Assembly: GCA_001580565.1 (NCBI GenBank)
Contig: LRBF01000229.1
Span: forward strand, 1 to 64,000
Direction: 5' to 3'
DNA from: Caballeronia megalochromosomata
GTDB taxonomy: Bacteria > Pseudomonadota > Gammaproteobacteria > Burkholderiales > Burkholderiaceae
Length of the DNA stretch: 64,000 bases
Part shown: in pieces, positions 52,569 to 61,943 of the stretch
How the letters are laid out: each line of letters opens with the position of its first letter
Numbering within the stretch: the stretch's first letter is position 1
Notes under the pieces: generated by a model
What the model saw: the letters and a program-made list of their open reading frames with translations, nothing else
Told to the model about the DNA's origin: nothing
Database searches by the model: none
Program-made: the position numbers and the translations under genes

Positions 52569-53896
52569 GCTGCGGTCCCCCCAACGACGCGCATCGGCGC
52601 ATCTTTACCGTCGCGCCCGCGCTTGGCCGCCAGCGTCCACGCGTCGCCGCCCGCGTCGGGCTTGGTGTCGGTCGTCGCGTTGCAATGCCAGAGCGAGCCC
52701 GCCCACGTCACCACGTCGCCGCATCGATACGTCTCGCCGGCGTGATACACGCCGCGATAGATCATGACGGGCAGCGCGAACGATGCCGTCTCGTGCGCGC
52801 CGCTCGCGCGCTCGATATGCACGGTAAAGCTGCGCTCGCTGTCCATCGAGACGAACGTTTTCGCGATGCCATCGACCACGCATGACCAGCCGTGTTCGCC
52901 GTGCGTGTTCGCGTGCGCGCGCCAGATGCCGCCCTGATGCTGCGCGAGCGCGCCGCGCGGATAGTCGCGCGCGAAGTCGATCACAGGCAGCACGTCGATT
53001 TCGAACGCGTCGCGCCCGGGCTCGCCGTCTCTCGGGATTAAGACCGGACGGATTTCCAGCGCCTTGATGCGCTCGGCAAAGCGTTCGCCCAGTGCATCGA
53101 TCCCGCCCTGCAGCCGGTCGATCGAACGCCGATCTTCGACGGCCTGTCGAACGTATTCTTCGTGCGCGCGGCGCAGGCTGTCTATCGCCTCGGTATGGTC
53201 TTTGACAGGAGCGCTAGTCGTTGTCACGACGGGTTCGCGAGTCTCTAGAGTTTTGAAGCGCTCCCTCATGCCATCTACGCTATTAAGCAAACGATCAACC
53301 GTGCGACGGTCTTCGGATGCCTTTCGGTCGTGTGTCTCTTGCGTGCGCCGTAGACTATCGATGGACTCTGTAAGCTCCTTAACAGCAAAACTTGTCGCGT
53401 TCAGGACGGATTCTTTAGTCTCAAGTGCTTTCACCCGCTCGCCTATGCCGTCGAAGCTGCTAAGTAATCGATCGAGCGTTCGGCGGTCCTCCGACGCCTG
53501 CCGGCCTTGTGTCTCCTGCGTGCGCCGCAGATTGTCGATCGACTCGGTATGGTCCTTGACTGGGGAAATCCGCGAGTTCCCGACAGGTTCCCGAGTCTCA
53601 AGCGTCTTGACGCGGTCGTTGATGCCCTCGAAGCTGCTAAGCAAACGATCTAGGGCTCGGCGGTCCTCGGACGCCTGCCGGTCTTGTACTTCCTGCGTGC
53701 GGCGCAGATTATCGATGGATTCGGTATGGTCCTTGACAGGAAAGCTCGTCACGTTCACCACAGGTTCACGCGCTTCGGCCCTTTCGAGCGCATCGATGCG
53801 CGCGGCGAAGGACGCACAATAGCTTTGGACGTGCAGTCGGATCGCGCGCGCGATTACGCTCAGCAATTCATCGGGGATCCGGGTCACGTCACGCAT
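52565..53896 (-). CDS. Repeat-containing coiled-coil phage protein with C-terminal carbohydrate-binding-like module
   Basis: 443 residues. Residues 54-285 consist of four 59-residue repeats built on DHTESIDNLRRTQE - RQASEDRRTLDRLLSSF - ERVKALETRE, predicted as coiled coils. Then comes an Asp/Gly collagen-like link (PRDGEPGRDAFEIDV), a beta domain (GGIWRAHANTHGEHGW) and YHAGETYRCGDVVTWAGSLWHCNATTDTKP, the layout of a ChiC/CBM5-12-type module, ending RGRDGKDA. It lies between portal and connector genes, where no such protein is required for HK97 heads, so it may be a head or neck fibre. Confidence 0.8.
   Translation of the reverse strand: MRDVTRIPDELLSVIARAIRLHVQSYCASFAARIDALERAEAREPVVNVTSFPVKDHTESIDNLRRTQEVQDRQASEDRRALDRLLSSFEGINDRVKTLETREPVGNSRISPVKDHTESIDNLRRTQETQGRQASEDRRTLDRLLSSFDGIGERVKALETKESVLNATSFAVKELTESIDSLRRTQETHDRKASEDRRTVDRLLNSVDGMRERFKTLETREPVVTTTSAPVKDHTEAIDSLRRAHEEYVRQAVEDRRSIDRLQGGIDALGERFAERIKALEIRPVLIPRDGEPGRDAFEIDVLPVIDFARDYPRGALAQHQGGIWRAHANTHGEHGWSCVVDGIAKTFVSMDSERSFTVHIERASGAHETASFALPVMIYRGVYHAGETYRCGDVVTWAGSLWHCNATTDTKPDAGGDAWTLAAKRGRDGKDAPMRVVGGTAA
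53042..53737 (-). repeat. Four in-frame 177-bp tandem repeats
   Basis: The DNA encoding the coiled-coil repeats recurs every 177 bp (for example, the stretch encoding VKDHTESID at about 53730 and 53553). Units 1 and 2 are most alike, unit 4 has drifted and is slightly shorter. In-frame gain or loss by recombination is likely. Confidence 0.85.
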
Positions 53897-55349
53897 GGTC
53901 GTTATCTCCGGTCAATCCCGCCAGCAGCTTGTCGAGCCAGCGCGCGGCGCGTTCCTGATTGGTGTCGCGGCCGTCCTCGTCGTCGGCGGTAGACTCGGTC
54001 GTACCTGCGGGTTGACCGCCCGCGGGCGCGCCGGCGCCCGGTTTCGGCTTGGCGAATGGTTTGTCGCGATCGCGTTCGTCAAGCGCGGCGAGCGAGTAGT
54101 TCTGCTGCTGCATGTAGGGCGTGTCGCCGCCTTTCATCGGCCGCAGGTTCAGTTTCTTGCGCGCCTCGTTCGGGGCCACGATGCCTCCGCCGACGGCTTC
54201 GGTCAGTGTCTTGACCATTGTCGCGGTATCCATGCGCAACAGGCCGTCGAGGTCGAGTTCCGTCCGGTAGTTGTCGGGCAGCGAAAGCCCTTCATCCATG
54301 CAGAGTTCAAACGACTCGATCAGCGATTGCAGGCACTGCGAGTAGTAGTTCTGCGAAAGCGATTCGATGTTGTTGTAAGTTGGAGCTGTGCCGACGCCGA
54401 TCATGTAGCCGGGGACGTGGAACACCGAACAGACGATTTCGCTCGTCATGCGAAGCTGCTCGATCAGTTGCGCATCGACGGCAGTCATCGTCAGCGGTTC
54501 GTATTTCAGGTTGTCGCCCAAGACGGCGATGCGGCCGCGATTTGATCCCCCGTAGTTTTCTTCCCAGCGGTCTTTCAGGCGTTTGGCGGTCTCGTCGCTG
54601 ATTGCGCCCGGTGCGACCAGAATCCCGCCCGGTTCCGCGCCGTTCTCGAAAAACGCGGCCGAGTCGTTGAGGATTGCGAGCCCCTGACGGACGGCGAGCG
54701 CGCACGCGAACAGCGGCGAAGTGCCGACCAGCGGATGGAAAAGACAGTTCATCCGGTCATGAATGATTTCGCTTGCCGGGACGATCGTCTGGCCGTCGCG
54801 ATCGGGCACAACGCCCGCAAGCTGATCGATGTCGAGTTGGTAATAGACGCCGCCGTCCTCGGTCACGAGCGGACGCACGCGTGACGGGTCGAGCACGTAG
54901 AGCGCGACGACAATGCCGCGCTGGTCGCGCTCCTTCAGCACGTAGGTATTGCCGCGTGTCAGTTTCGACATGATCCAGTTCTCGATGAACTGGATATGGT
55001 TCTGGTAGCGATTGGGTTTGCGCAGCACGGGCGAGAACGCCGGCGATTGGGTCGGGAGCCAGATTTCGCCGTCTTCTTTCATCAGCCTCACCGCGAGCTT
55101 GCCCACGTCTGCGCTGATAAGCGTGATGCAGGCATAGACCGCGTGATACGCAAGGATCGTTTCGGGTCGCACTTCGATGTTTCGTTGCCATGCGCCCGAA
55201 AACGACTCGCGCACGATCAGCGGCCACCAGCCGCCCGAGCCGAACGGACCGAGCACGCCGCTTCCCACGGCGTGACCGTCCATCGGCGCGGGCGCTTTCG
55301 GGCGCGACGCTCGCGAGAACGTGATATCGAAGCCCAGGAGTCGCATCAT
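53889..55349 (-). CDS. Portal protein (HK97 type)
   Basis: 486 residues forming the dodecameric DNA gate. Typical segments: FVAYHAVYACITLISADVGKL-type N-terminus, RGNTYVLKERDQRG, NDSAAFFENGAEPGGIL, MTSEIVCSVFHVPGYMIG and SLSQNYYSQCLQSLIE. The C-terminal ~60 residues are disordered, Pro/Gly/Asp-rich. Its stop overlaps the next gene by 8 bp. It lies downstream of the capsid gene, the reverse of the usual HK97 order. Confidence 0.93.
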   Translation of the reverse strand: MMRLLGFDITFSRASRPKAPAPMDGHAVGSGVLGPFGSGGWWPLIVRESFSGAWQRNIEVRPETILAYHAVYACITLISADVGKLAVRLMKEDGEIWLPTQSPAFSPVLRKPNRYQNHIQFIENWIMSKLTRGNTYVLKERDQRGIVVALYVLDPSRVRPLVTEDGGVYYQLDIDQLAGVVPDRDGQTIVPASEIIHDRMNCLFHPLVGTSPLFACALAVRQGLAILNDSAAFFENGAEPGGILVAPGAISDETAKRLKDRWEENYGGSNRGRIAVLGDNLKYEPLTMTAVDAQLIEQLRMTSEIVCSVFHVPGYMIGVGTAPTYNNIESLSQNYYSQCLQSLIESFELCMDEGLSLPDNYRTELDLDGLLRMDTATMVKTLTEAVGGGIVAPNEARKKLNLRPMKGGDTPYMQQQNYSLAALDERDRDKPFAKPKPGAGAPAGGQPAGTTESTADDEDGRDTNQERAARWLDKLLAGLTGDNDHA

Positions 55350-55714
55350 TCATCCCCGGTTTCACCCGAGTCCTCGCGCGTGTCAGTCGCGCGCATGTCG
55401 CGCCGTTTGTATCCGCTGCGCGATTTTTTTCCGCCTTTCGCGTCGTCGTCGGCCGGCGCGGAGCGCTCAGGAACCGGCTGTCTGGCGCCGCCAGCATTTT
55501 CCGGCCGCTCGGCCGCTACGGTTCGCTTCGCCGGTGCGCGGGCGTCTCCAGTGCGTTTCTGGTTCGTTTTTGGGTTCGTCGTCACGTCGTCGTCGAGCGT
55601 GATCCGACCGGCCGCCGCGAGCAGCTTCGCATCCTTGTCGTCCATCTCGATTTCGTCGCCGGGCATGTATTGCTTTTTCCCGTAGTTGAAACGGATCTTC
55701 GCTTTGACATTCAT
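55346..55714 (-). CDS. Small phage protein, 122 residues, with disordered basic tail
   Basis: Residues 1-40 form a compact beta unit (KAKIRFNYGKKQYMPGDEIEM, KDAKLLAAAGRI), similar to small head-associated proteins annotated in some siphoviruses. Residues 45-122 are low complexity and charged (KKSRSGYKRRDMRATD). It starts 16 bp after an intrinsic terminator and overlaps the portal gene by 4 bp. Confidence 0.65.
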   Translation of the reverse strand: MNVKAKIRFNYGKKQYMPGDEIEMDDKDAKLLAAAGRITLDDDVTTNPKTNQKRTGDARAPAKRTVAAERPENAGGARQPVPERSAPADDDAKGGKKSRSGYKRRDMRATDTREDSGETGDE

Positions 55715-55730
55715 CGCCTCATCTCCATCG

Positions 55731-55768
55731 AAAAAAAAGACATCGGCGCGGGACTTTCCGCCGATGTC
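55731..55768 (-). terminator. Intrinsic terminator inside the late operon (after capsid gene)
   Basis: Reading leftward, a perfect 10-bp stem GACATCGGCG / CGCCGATGTC with a 10-nt loop is followed by eight T, 24 bp after the capsid stop and directly before the next gene's GGAG and ATG. It would lower portal and tail expression relative to capsid unless read through. Confidence 0.93.
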
Positions 55769-55791
55769 CTAAACCCGCGTCTGTCGTTCGA

Positions 55792-57285
55792 TCAGCTGCG
55801 CGACGTCGTGACGTTGGCCGTATCGCGAGCGGCGACGGGTTCGCCGTTCGTGCCTTCCTCGCCGTCAGTCACGGGCGGCTTCGGGATGATGAAGTTACCG
55901 CCATAGCGCGCGCCCGAGATATAGGCGACGGCCTGCGCGCGCCGGCGTTGCCAGTTGATGAAGCGTTCCGCACGCAACGCGATCATGTTGTTCTGCCAGA
56001 GGCTGACGAGTTGCGTCGCGCCGGCGACAGGGGCGCTGTCGAGTTGCAGACTTGCTTCGCGCGACGCATCGAGCGCGACGCCGCCATCGTCCGCCAGCAG
56101 GATTTCGCTCGGCAGGCACAGCACGATCATGGTCGTGGCCGGATCGCTTTCGCCCGTGCTTGTGTGATGCGGGACGTTCGAGGAAACAACTACCGGGAGG
56201 CCGAAGAAAATGCCGCCGTTCATGTTGATGCCGGGGAACTCGGCTTGACCGAGCGCGTTCGATAGCATGCCGATCGACAGCGCCATGATCGGGTCCATGA
56301 TCCAGTACGCGCCGCGGATCGACATGTTCGCCTGTACGAACATCGCGAACAGCGTGCCGATATCCTGCCGCAGATCGTCGGCAGTCACGCCACTGGCCGG
56401 AATGTTCGGTGCGCCGTTCGTGATCGACGCCGGATGAACGTTCGCAACGGCCGCTACAGCCGGATCGATGAACTGTATATCAAGGAACTGCGCGATAGTC
56501 GCGATCATGTCGCGCTGGACGATCGCTTCCGCAGACGGGTTCGAGAAGCGCACGAGTTCATCGGTCATGACCACGATGCCGGCCGCTTTGCTGAAACCCA
56601 GCGTGACGGTATTGAACGACAGCGCACTGACCGGCTTCGGCGCACCTTCGCCGACCCAGTTCGCCGACGATCCGCTAACCTGCGCGGGCATCTTGATATT
56701 GAAGGGTACGCGCCGGAATCCTTGAATCTGGCCCATGATCGTTTCGGGGCGCAGCAGTTCGATGAACTCGCCGGTCATGTTCTGATAATCGACGAGCGGC
56801 GCAGCCCAGGCGGGATCGGTCGTCGTGCCCGCGGCGACGGCTGCGCGCAGCACGTGTTCGACCTCCGGTGTGCTGTCGTGCCAGTGGCGCGCGACCTCGA
56901 CCGCCTGCATGAGGTTGCCTTGCGAGCGCATCAGCGCGATCGCGTAGCGCGTGAACGCTGTGCCTTTCGGCAAGTTGCGCTGCACGGTTACGCTGCGCGC
57001 GGGACCGACCGGAACGCCGCCGCGCACGGTCGATGCGCTCGACGTGTCGGTGACGATGATCGGCGACGCGGTACGAACCGCCTGCGCCTCGATCGATTTC
57101 AGCCGCGTGATATGGCCGTCGATCGCTTGCAGATCGTCTTGCAGCCCGTCGAATTCTTCCTGCTGGGCGATGTCGAGCGTCGCGCCGGCCTCGGCCGATG
57201 CTTCCATGATTTCCACCATGCGCGCGCTCGCGGTGGCGCGGCGCGCTTCGTAGGCCGCGATCTGTTCCTGAATCGAGAATTTCAT
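55792..57285 (-). CDS. Major capsid protein (HK97 fold)
   Basis: 497 residues. An N-terminal helical scaffolding (delta) region of ~100-120 residues (EQIAAYEARRATASARMVEIMEA ... EFDGLQDDLQAIDGHI) is followed by the HK97 core: GAPKPVSALSFNTVTLGFSKAAGIVVMTDELVRFS, AVQRDMIATIAQFLD and FPGINMNGGIFFGLPVVVSSNVP. It should be trimmed by the protease encoded immediately upstream. Longer than HK97 gp5 (385), mainly through the C-terminal half. Confidence 0.93.
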   Translation of the reverse strand: MKFSIQEQIAAYEARRATASARMVEIMEASAEAGATLDIAQQEEFDGLQDDLQAIDGHITRLKSIEAQAVRTASPIIVTDTSSASTVRGGVPVGPARSVTVQRNLPKGTAFTRYAIALMRSQGNLMQAVEVARHWHDSTPEVEHVLRAAVAAGTTTDPAWAAPLVDYQNMTGEFIELLRPETIMGQIQGFRRVPFNIKMPAQVSGSSANWVGEGAPKPVSALSFNTVTLGFSKAAGIVVMTDELVRFSNPSAEAIVQRDMIATIAQFLDIQFIDPAVAAVANVHPASITNGAPNIPASGVTADDLRQDIGTLFAMFVQANMSIRGAYWIMDPIMALSIGMLSNALGQAEFPGINMNGGIFFGLPVVVSSNVPHHTSTGESDPATTMIVLCLPSEILLADDGGVALDASREASLQLDSAPVAGATQLVSLWQNNMIALRAERFINWQRRRAQAVAYISGARYGGNFIIPKPPVTDGEEGTNGEPVAARDTANVTTSRS

Positions 57286-57887
57286 TTCACGCTCCGGTGA
57301 ATGGTTTGAATAACGAAGGGTTCGCGAGCGCGCGAAGTGGGGTCATCGTGCAGCCGCACGATATGAGACGCGGGGCGTTCGATCGTCGAGGAACCGTGAC
57401 CAGACGCGGCCCGTTCCGTGGCGTCGATGCTTCTCACTACGTTGATGGTTGCCTCGCCGTTGGCGGGGATCGTGACGAGCGACAGTTCCAGCCACTCCCA
57501 CGAGAGGAAGCGCAAGCCGCCGCCGTCGATCATCGAATATTCGAGCGGCCGGAAGCCGATCGAGACGGCGCGGATCAGACCGAGCTTGACCGACTGCCAT
57601 GCTTCGTCCAGGCGGTCTTTGAGCGAGCCCGGTTCGTCGAGCTTCAGAATGCGCGCCTTGAACGGGATGCCGTCTTTTCCCGGCTTGGCGAACTCGACGT
57701 GTCCGACCGGCGCATCGCTGCGGTGCTGCCAGAGCAGCGGCATCGGCAGCGCGTATTTCGCGCCGAGCGGTTCGACCACGTCTTCGTAACGGTCGGGCGT
57801 GGGCGTGCTGGCGATGCCTTCGATGTGCCGATCGTCGTCATCAATGCCGCGCACTTCGAGCAGCGTGTAAGCGCGTTCGAGCTTCAT
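57282..57887 (-). CDS. Prohead protease (HK97 gp4 / U35 family)
   Basis: 201 residues. VRGIDDDDRHIEGIASTPTPDRYEDVVEP is the family N-terminus; the catalytic His is H55 (LLWQHRSDAPVGH) and the Ser is S109 (IRAVSIGFRPL); WEWLELSLVTIPAN follows. It cleaves the capsid delta domain during maturation. Its stop overlaps the capsid start by 4 bp. Confidence 0.92.
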   Translation of the reverse strand: MKLERAYTLLEVRGIDDDDRHIEGIASTPTPDRYEDVVEPLGAKYALPMPLLWQHRSDAPVGHVEFAKPGKDGIPFKARILKLDEPGSLKDRLDEAWQSVKLGLIRAVSIGFRPLEYSMIDGGGLRFLSWEWLELSLVTIPANGEATINVVRSIDATERAASGHGSSTIERPASHIVRLHDDPTSRAREPFVIQTIHRSVK

Positions 57888-57898
57888 ATCGACCTCCG

Positions 57899-59725
57899 TT
57901 AGCCGACAAAAAAGATTTGATATTCGGGCTCGCGCTCGTTCTTTCCTTCGAGCAGCAAGGCGACAGCCATAGTCAGCGCCACGAGTCCGTCAATCCGGCC
58001 CGTGGCTTTCCGCTTGTTGAAGATGCGGTTGTTCTTCGCGTCCGTCTCCGTGACCGTCGACAACACGTTCCATCTCAGGCACGGGTTGAAGGCGACGCGC
58101 AGCTTGCGTTCGAACACAAGCTGTTCCATCTGTTCGATCGAGCGCGGCATCCACAGCCCCGACTCGGCCGCCCTGAAAAACCCCTGTCCATGCGGGATCA
58201 GTTTGATGGACAAGCTCTCGTCGTCGAGGTCGCGCTCGAAGTACTTGATGCGATATGGGTCGAACGCGATCCCGCCGATCGCGAATTCTGCATCGAGCGT
58301 GGCGAGTCGGCGCACGACGTCTCCGTAATCGACCGCGCGCCCCTTGCTTGCGTGCAGAAAATTCGCTTTCACCCACGCTTCATATGGCACACGGTCATGC
58401 TGGGCGCGATCGCGCAGCGTGTCTTTCGGCGTCCAGAACTCGACGAGCGCATCGACACTGCCATCGTCCTGCTCGCACGCGATCGCAAGCGCGGTCAAGT
58501 CGCGCGTACCCGACAGATCGAGACCGCCTGCAGTGCGCCGGCCTTTCATGCGTTCGAACAGCGCGTCGCGTTCGCGCTGCGCGTCCTCGACGACCCGCGC
58601 CCACTTGGATTCTCCATCCGCTCCGTCCACGCTCGCGGGCTGCGCGATCGGCGGAGCGCCGACTTCGCACTTGCACCACAGATCTGCGCTTATCCAAGGA
58701 TCGGCCGCATCGACCCACTGACAGAAGTTCAGCCGGCGCACGGTCGATTCGAGCGACGGCATGCCGCGCGCCTGCCGAACCTGCTCGCGCAGATAGTTGT
58801 TTTCGATGGTCGAGCCGAGCGACGGATTCGCCTTGATCCAGCACGCCTCGTCATCGAACGGTTCCTCGCCTTCGTCCAGGGCGCAGACATAAGCGAAGTA
58901 CGCGTCGTCATCGACCATGCCCGACGCGACGCGCGAACCATACTCGTGCTGTTCATAGCAAACCGATGTTCGATCGAAGCCGCTGTTGGTAATCATCAAA
59001 ATTAGCGGCTGGCGGCGTCCCTTCTTGCCGGCTCGCATGATGTTGATCACGGTCGGACTTTTGTGCTCGTGAACCTCGTCGATCAGTCCGCAGTGCGGGC
59101 GCGGTCCGCTCTGGCCGCTGTCGTCCGACGCGATCGGCCGGAAGAACGAACCGGACTTGATGTACGCGATATTCCATACACGGTCGTCGCGCCCGGATAG
59201 CGTCGTGCGGGATGCGAGCGCGGGCGACAGCTGCACCATCGCGACGGCATCGCGGAAAAGCACCATCGCCTGATCGCGGCGGGTGGCGGCCGCATAGACT
59301 TCGGCGCGCGCCTCGCCGTCGGCGACCAGCATATAAAGCCCAATGCCTGCGGCGAGCGGCGATTTTCCAGAACCCTTGCCGGCCTCGATGTAGACCTCGC
59401 GAAAACGTCGCGTATCGTCGTCGCGCTTCCAGCCGAAGATCGAACCGACGACGAACTGTTGCCACGGCAGCAGCGCAAACGGCTTGCCCTCGAATTCGCC
59501 GCCGTTCAGATGCAGGACGTCGTGAAAGAAGTCGATCGCACGCTGCGCCGCCTTCAGGTCCCAACGTAGTCCTCGCGCTCGGCCAAACTTCAGATCGCCA
59601 ATGAAGCGTCGGCACGCGTCGCGCACGTGCGGGCCCGCGACCGACTTACCCGACAACACCGCGCGCGCATACGCGCGCACCGGATCAGAAGTACGTGTCG
59701 GCTTTGTTGTGTGGCCCGTCGTCAT
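57899..59725 (-). CDS. Terminase large subunit
   Basis: 608 residues, packaging ATPase and nuclease. Walker A is GKGSGKS (116-122), Walker B LIDE (214-217) within HCGLIDEVHEHKS, and the coupling motif is ITNSG. The nuclease half contains DLSGTRDLTALAIACE and ends near FNKRKATGRIDGLVALTMAV. It follows the small subunit with a 41-bp overlap and precedes the protease gene by 11 bp. Confidence 0.95.
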   Translation of the reverse strand: MTTGHTTKPTRTSDPVRAYARAVLSGKSVAGPHVRDACRRFIGDLKFGRARGLRWDLKAAQRAIDFFHDVLHLNGGEFEGKPFALLPWQQFVVGSIFGWKRDDDTRRFREVYIEAGKGSGKSPLAAGIGLYMLVADGEARAEVYAAATRRDQAMVLFRDAVAMVQLSPALASRTTLSGRDDRVWNIAYIKSGSFFRPIASDDSGQSGPRPHCGLIDEVHEHKSPTVINIMRAGKKGRRQPLILMITNSGFDRTSVCYEQHEYGSRVASGMVDDDAYFAYVCALDEGEEPFDDEACWIKANPSLGSTIENNYLREQVRQARGMPSLESTVRRLNFCQWVDAADPWISADLWCKCEVGAPPIAQPASVDGADGESKWARVVEDAQRERDALFERMKGRRTAGGLDLSGTRDLTALAIACEQDDGSVDALVEFWTPKDTLRDRAQHDRVPYEAWVKANFLHASKGRAVDYGDVVRRLATLDAEFAIGGIAFDPYRIKYFERDLDDESLSIKLIPHGQGFFRAAESGLWMPRSIEQMEQLVFERKLRVAFNPCLRWNVLSTVTETDAKNNRIFNKRKATGRIDGLVALTMAVALLLEGKNEREPEYQIFFVG

Positions 59726-60161
59726 GCGGATCGACTTCCAGACGCGCGCGGCCCGCGGGCGTCATGCCGAACTCGTTCGCGAAACGCTGCATCAGCATCA
59801 TCGAACGATTGGCAACGCCGACCAGCGGGTTCTGGATTGCGTTGCCGTTCTTCGTCTTGATCATCAGCGCGGCCGTCAGCTTGTCGCGCGCCTTCATGCG
59901 CGCGAGCGCTTCCTCGGCCTCGCGCCAGCGCGCATAGGCTTGGCAATAGGCCGCCAGGACCGCGCCGTCGATCGTCGTCAAGATGCCCGAGACGTGGAGT
60001 TCCGGCGTGATGCGCTCCCATTCCTCGAGCGCGTAACCGATCAGATGCGGCGGCGGTTTCGGGATGCCGCGCCGCGGCTTCGGTTCGTTCTTCGGTAGCG
60101 GCCGCTTTTCGCGGTTGCCCTCGATGATGCGCAGGGCTGTCGGCTTACGTGGTTGCGGCAT
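59685..60161 (-). CDS. Terminase small subunit (P27 family)
   Basis: 158 residues: MPQPRKPTALRIIEGNREKR and EPKPRRGIPKPPPHL are P27 hallmarks, followed by LEEWERITPELHVSGILTTIDGAVLAAYCQAYARW. It recognises the packaging site. It overlaps both the methyltransferase gene (17 bp) and the large subunit. Confidence 0.93.
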   Translation of the reverse strand: MPQPRKPTALRIIEGNREKRPLPKNEPKPRRGIPKPPPHLIGYALEEWERITPELHVSGILTTIDGAVLAAYCQAYARWREAEEALARMKARDKLTAALMIKTKNGNAIQNPLVGVANRSMMLMQRFANEFGMTPAGRARLEVDPHDDGPHNKADTYF

Positions 60162-61224
60162 GATCTTCCTCGGCGTGTGACGTCGCCTGTTCGATCAGAC
60201 GTCGAACGTGCGACGCGATCGCCCGCATGAACATCGGCGGGACACAGTTGCCGATCGCCGCCCATCGTTCCTCGAAACTTCCACGCAGCACGAACGCATC
60301 AGGAAACGACGCGAGGCGTTTGGCCTCTGCGATCGTTATGCGCCGATGTTCGCTCGGATGGCAAGCCTCGCACGCGCCGCCTGCGCCGCCGTTGCGCAGT
60401 AGCGTTGGGCTCGGCTTGTCCGGATCGAGCCGATGCAGCCCATAAAGCTGCTTGTTCGGGTGGTACTTGTCGCCGCTTTCGCCCGGTGCCATGCGGTAGA
60501 GCAGACGATGCACGATCCGGTTTTCGCCGAAGCGCGCGACCGCGCATTCTTCGGGCGTGTTGACGAGCCCGTGCCACGCCTCGCGCACGGTCGGCGCGAT
60601 CGCAAACGGCAGCGGATGCGACGGCTGCGCCACGGGCGCCAGATCGTTCCGGATCCCGACCAGAATCATGCGCGGGCGCATCTGCGGCACGCCGTAGTGT
60701 CCCGCGACCAGGATCCGCGCCGACACGCGATAGCCCGCGTCTTTCAGCTGCTTCATGATGTCCGCGAAGATCACACGCATCTTGCCGATGACCATCCCGC
60801 GAACGTTCTCCATGACGAACGCTTTCGGTTTGAACGCGCGCAGCAGTCGCAGAAATTCGAGGAACAGTTGATTGCGCCCGTCATCGAACTTGCGCGAACC
60901 CGCCGTCGAAAAACCTTGGCAGGGTGGCGAGCCGTCGAACACGTCCAGTTGGCCCGGTACCAGCTTCGCCATGCGCAATGCTTCGTCGTCGGTCAGTGCC
61001 GCGATATCGCCCAGGTAGAGCGGCACGTTCGGGAAGTTCGCGCGGAACGACGCGGCCTGTTTCTCGCTCCATTCGACGGCCAGCCTTTCCTCAAAGCCGG
61101 CCATCGAATAGCCGAGCGACGAACCGCCACAACCGGCGAACGTCGAAACGACCGTCGGCGCGTTCGGCCCGCGCGGTGCGAGGTGCGCCGCCCATGCCTC
61201 GTTCAATCGATCGGGATAGGCCAT
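60145..61224 (-). CDS. DNA (cytosine-5) methyltransferase
   Basis: 359 residues with the C5-methyltransferase motifs in order: I FAGCGGSSLG (29-38), IV GSPPCQGFS with nucleophile C102, VI MENVRG (138-143), VIII PQMRPRMIL and X AIGNCVPP. The target recognition region between VIII and X is short. No cognate restriction enzyme is adjacent, so it is an orphan, probably protecting phage DNA from host restriction. It overlaps the TerS gene, and so is a stable part of the late operon. Confidence 0.93.
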   Translation of the reverse strand: MAYPDRLNEAWAAHLAPRGPNAPTVVSTFAGCGGSSLGYSMAGFEERLAVEWSEKQAASFRANFPNVPLYLGDIAALTDDEALRMAKLVPGQLDVFDGSPPCQGFSTAGSRKFDDGRNQLFLEFLRLLRAFKPKAFVMENVRGMVIGKMRVIFADIMKQLKDAGYRVSARILVAGHYGVPQMRPRMILVGIRNDLAPVAQPSHPLPFAIAPTVREAWHGLVNTPEECAVARFGENRIVHRLLYRMAPGESGDKYHPNKQLYGLHRLDPDKPSPTLLRNGGAGGACEACHPSEHRRITIAEAKRLASFPDAFVLRGSFEERWAAIGNCVPPMFMRAIASHVRRLIEQATSHAEEDHAATT

Positions 61225-61230
61225 AGCGTC

Positions 61231-61821
61231 TTACCTCGGAAACTCATGTCCGCACTCAGGGCACTTGATGAACTTGACGTGATCGGCTGCGGACTCGTCA
61301 TACTCGACGCCCAAGTCGGGTAGGTTCTTGATCGTCATCGCATCGATTTCGCCGGTCGTGAAACCGGTCAGCGAAAGATCGAACGCGTCGCCCAGTTCAG
61401 AAAGTTCCGCGCCCAACATCTCACGATCCCATGATGCGTTTTCGGCCAGGCGGTTGTCCGCGATCACGTACGTTCTGATCTTCGCATCGGACCAGCCGCG
61501 CGCGACGATCACGGGCGCGTCGTCGAGACCCAGCCGCAACGCCGCCATGACGCGGCCGTGACCGGCAATGATCGTATTGGTCTCGCTGACGAGAATGGGC
61601 TGTGTCCATCCCCACTCACGCATCGAAGCCATGATCTGGGCGATTTGTACGTCCGAATGCAGACGCGCATTACGCGCGTACGGGACGAGCCGCGCGAGCG
61701 GACGACGTTCGATGACGGCTGCGGGCCAGGAAGCTGTGTGCGACGATTCTGGTGCGTCTACGCGCGGATCCGCCGCAACTTCTTGCGCGTTATCGGCGCG
61801 CTGCGCAATGCGTGGTGTCAT
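61231..61821 (-). CDS. ParB-like nuclease-domain protein with zinc-ribbon C-terminus
   Basis: 196 residues from 61821 (MTPRIAQRADN), behind AGGGGG. The ParB/Srx domain (about 45-130) contains RPLARLVPYARNARLHSDVQIAQIMASMREWGWTQPILV and AGHGRVMAALRLG; TYVIADNRLAENASWD follows. Instead of the ParB helix-turn-helix it ends with CPECGHEFPR. In phages such proteins commonly accompany DNA methyltransferases. It precedes the methyltransferase gene by 6 bp. Confidence 0.85.
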   Translation of the reverse strand: MTPRIAQRADNAQEVAADPRVDAPESSHTASWPAAVIERRPLARLVPYARNARLHSDVQIAQIMASMREWGWTQPILVSETNTIIAGHGRVMAALRLGLDDAPVIVARGWSDAKIRTYVIADNRLAENASWDREMLGAELSELGDAFDLSLTGFTTGEIDAMTIKNLPDLGVEYDESAADHVKFIKCPECGHEFPR

Positions 61822-61943
61822 TCGACCCCCTATGCCGTGAAAAGCGGCCATAAAAATAAACCAGCGCGCGAGGTGTCCGCAGGCTTCGAAAAAAGTTACA
61901 AACCGCCCCCCGGGTCGGCTCCCCGGAGTCGGGCGGCGAGCGA

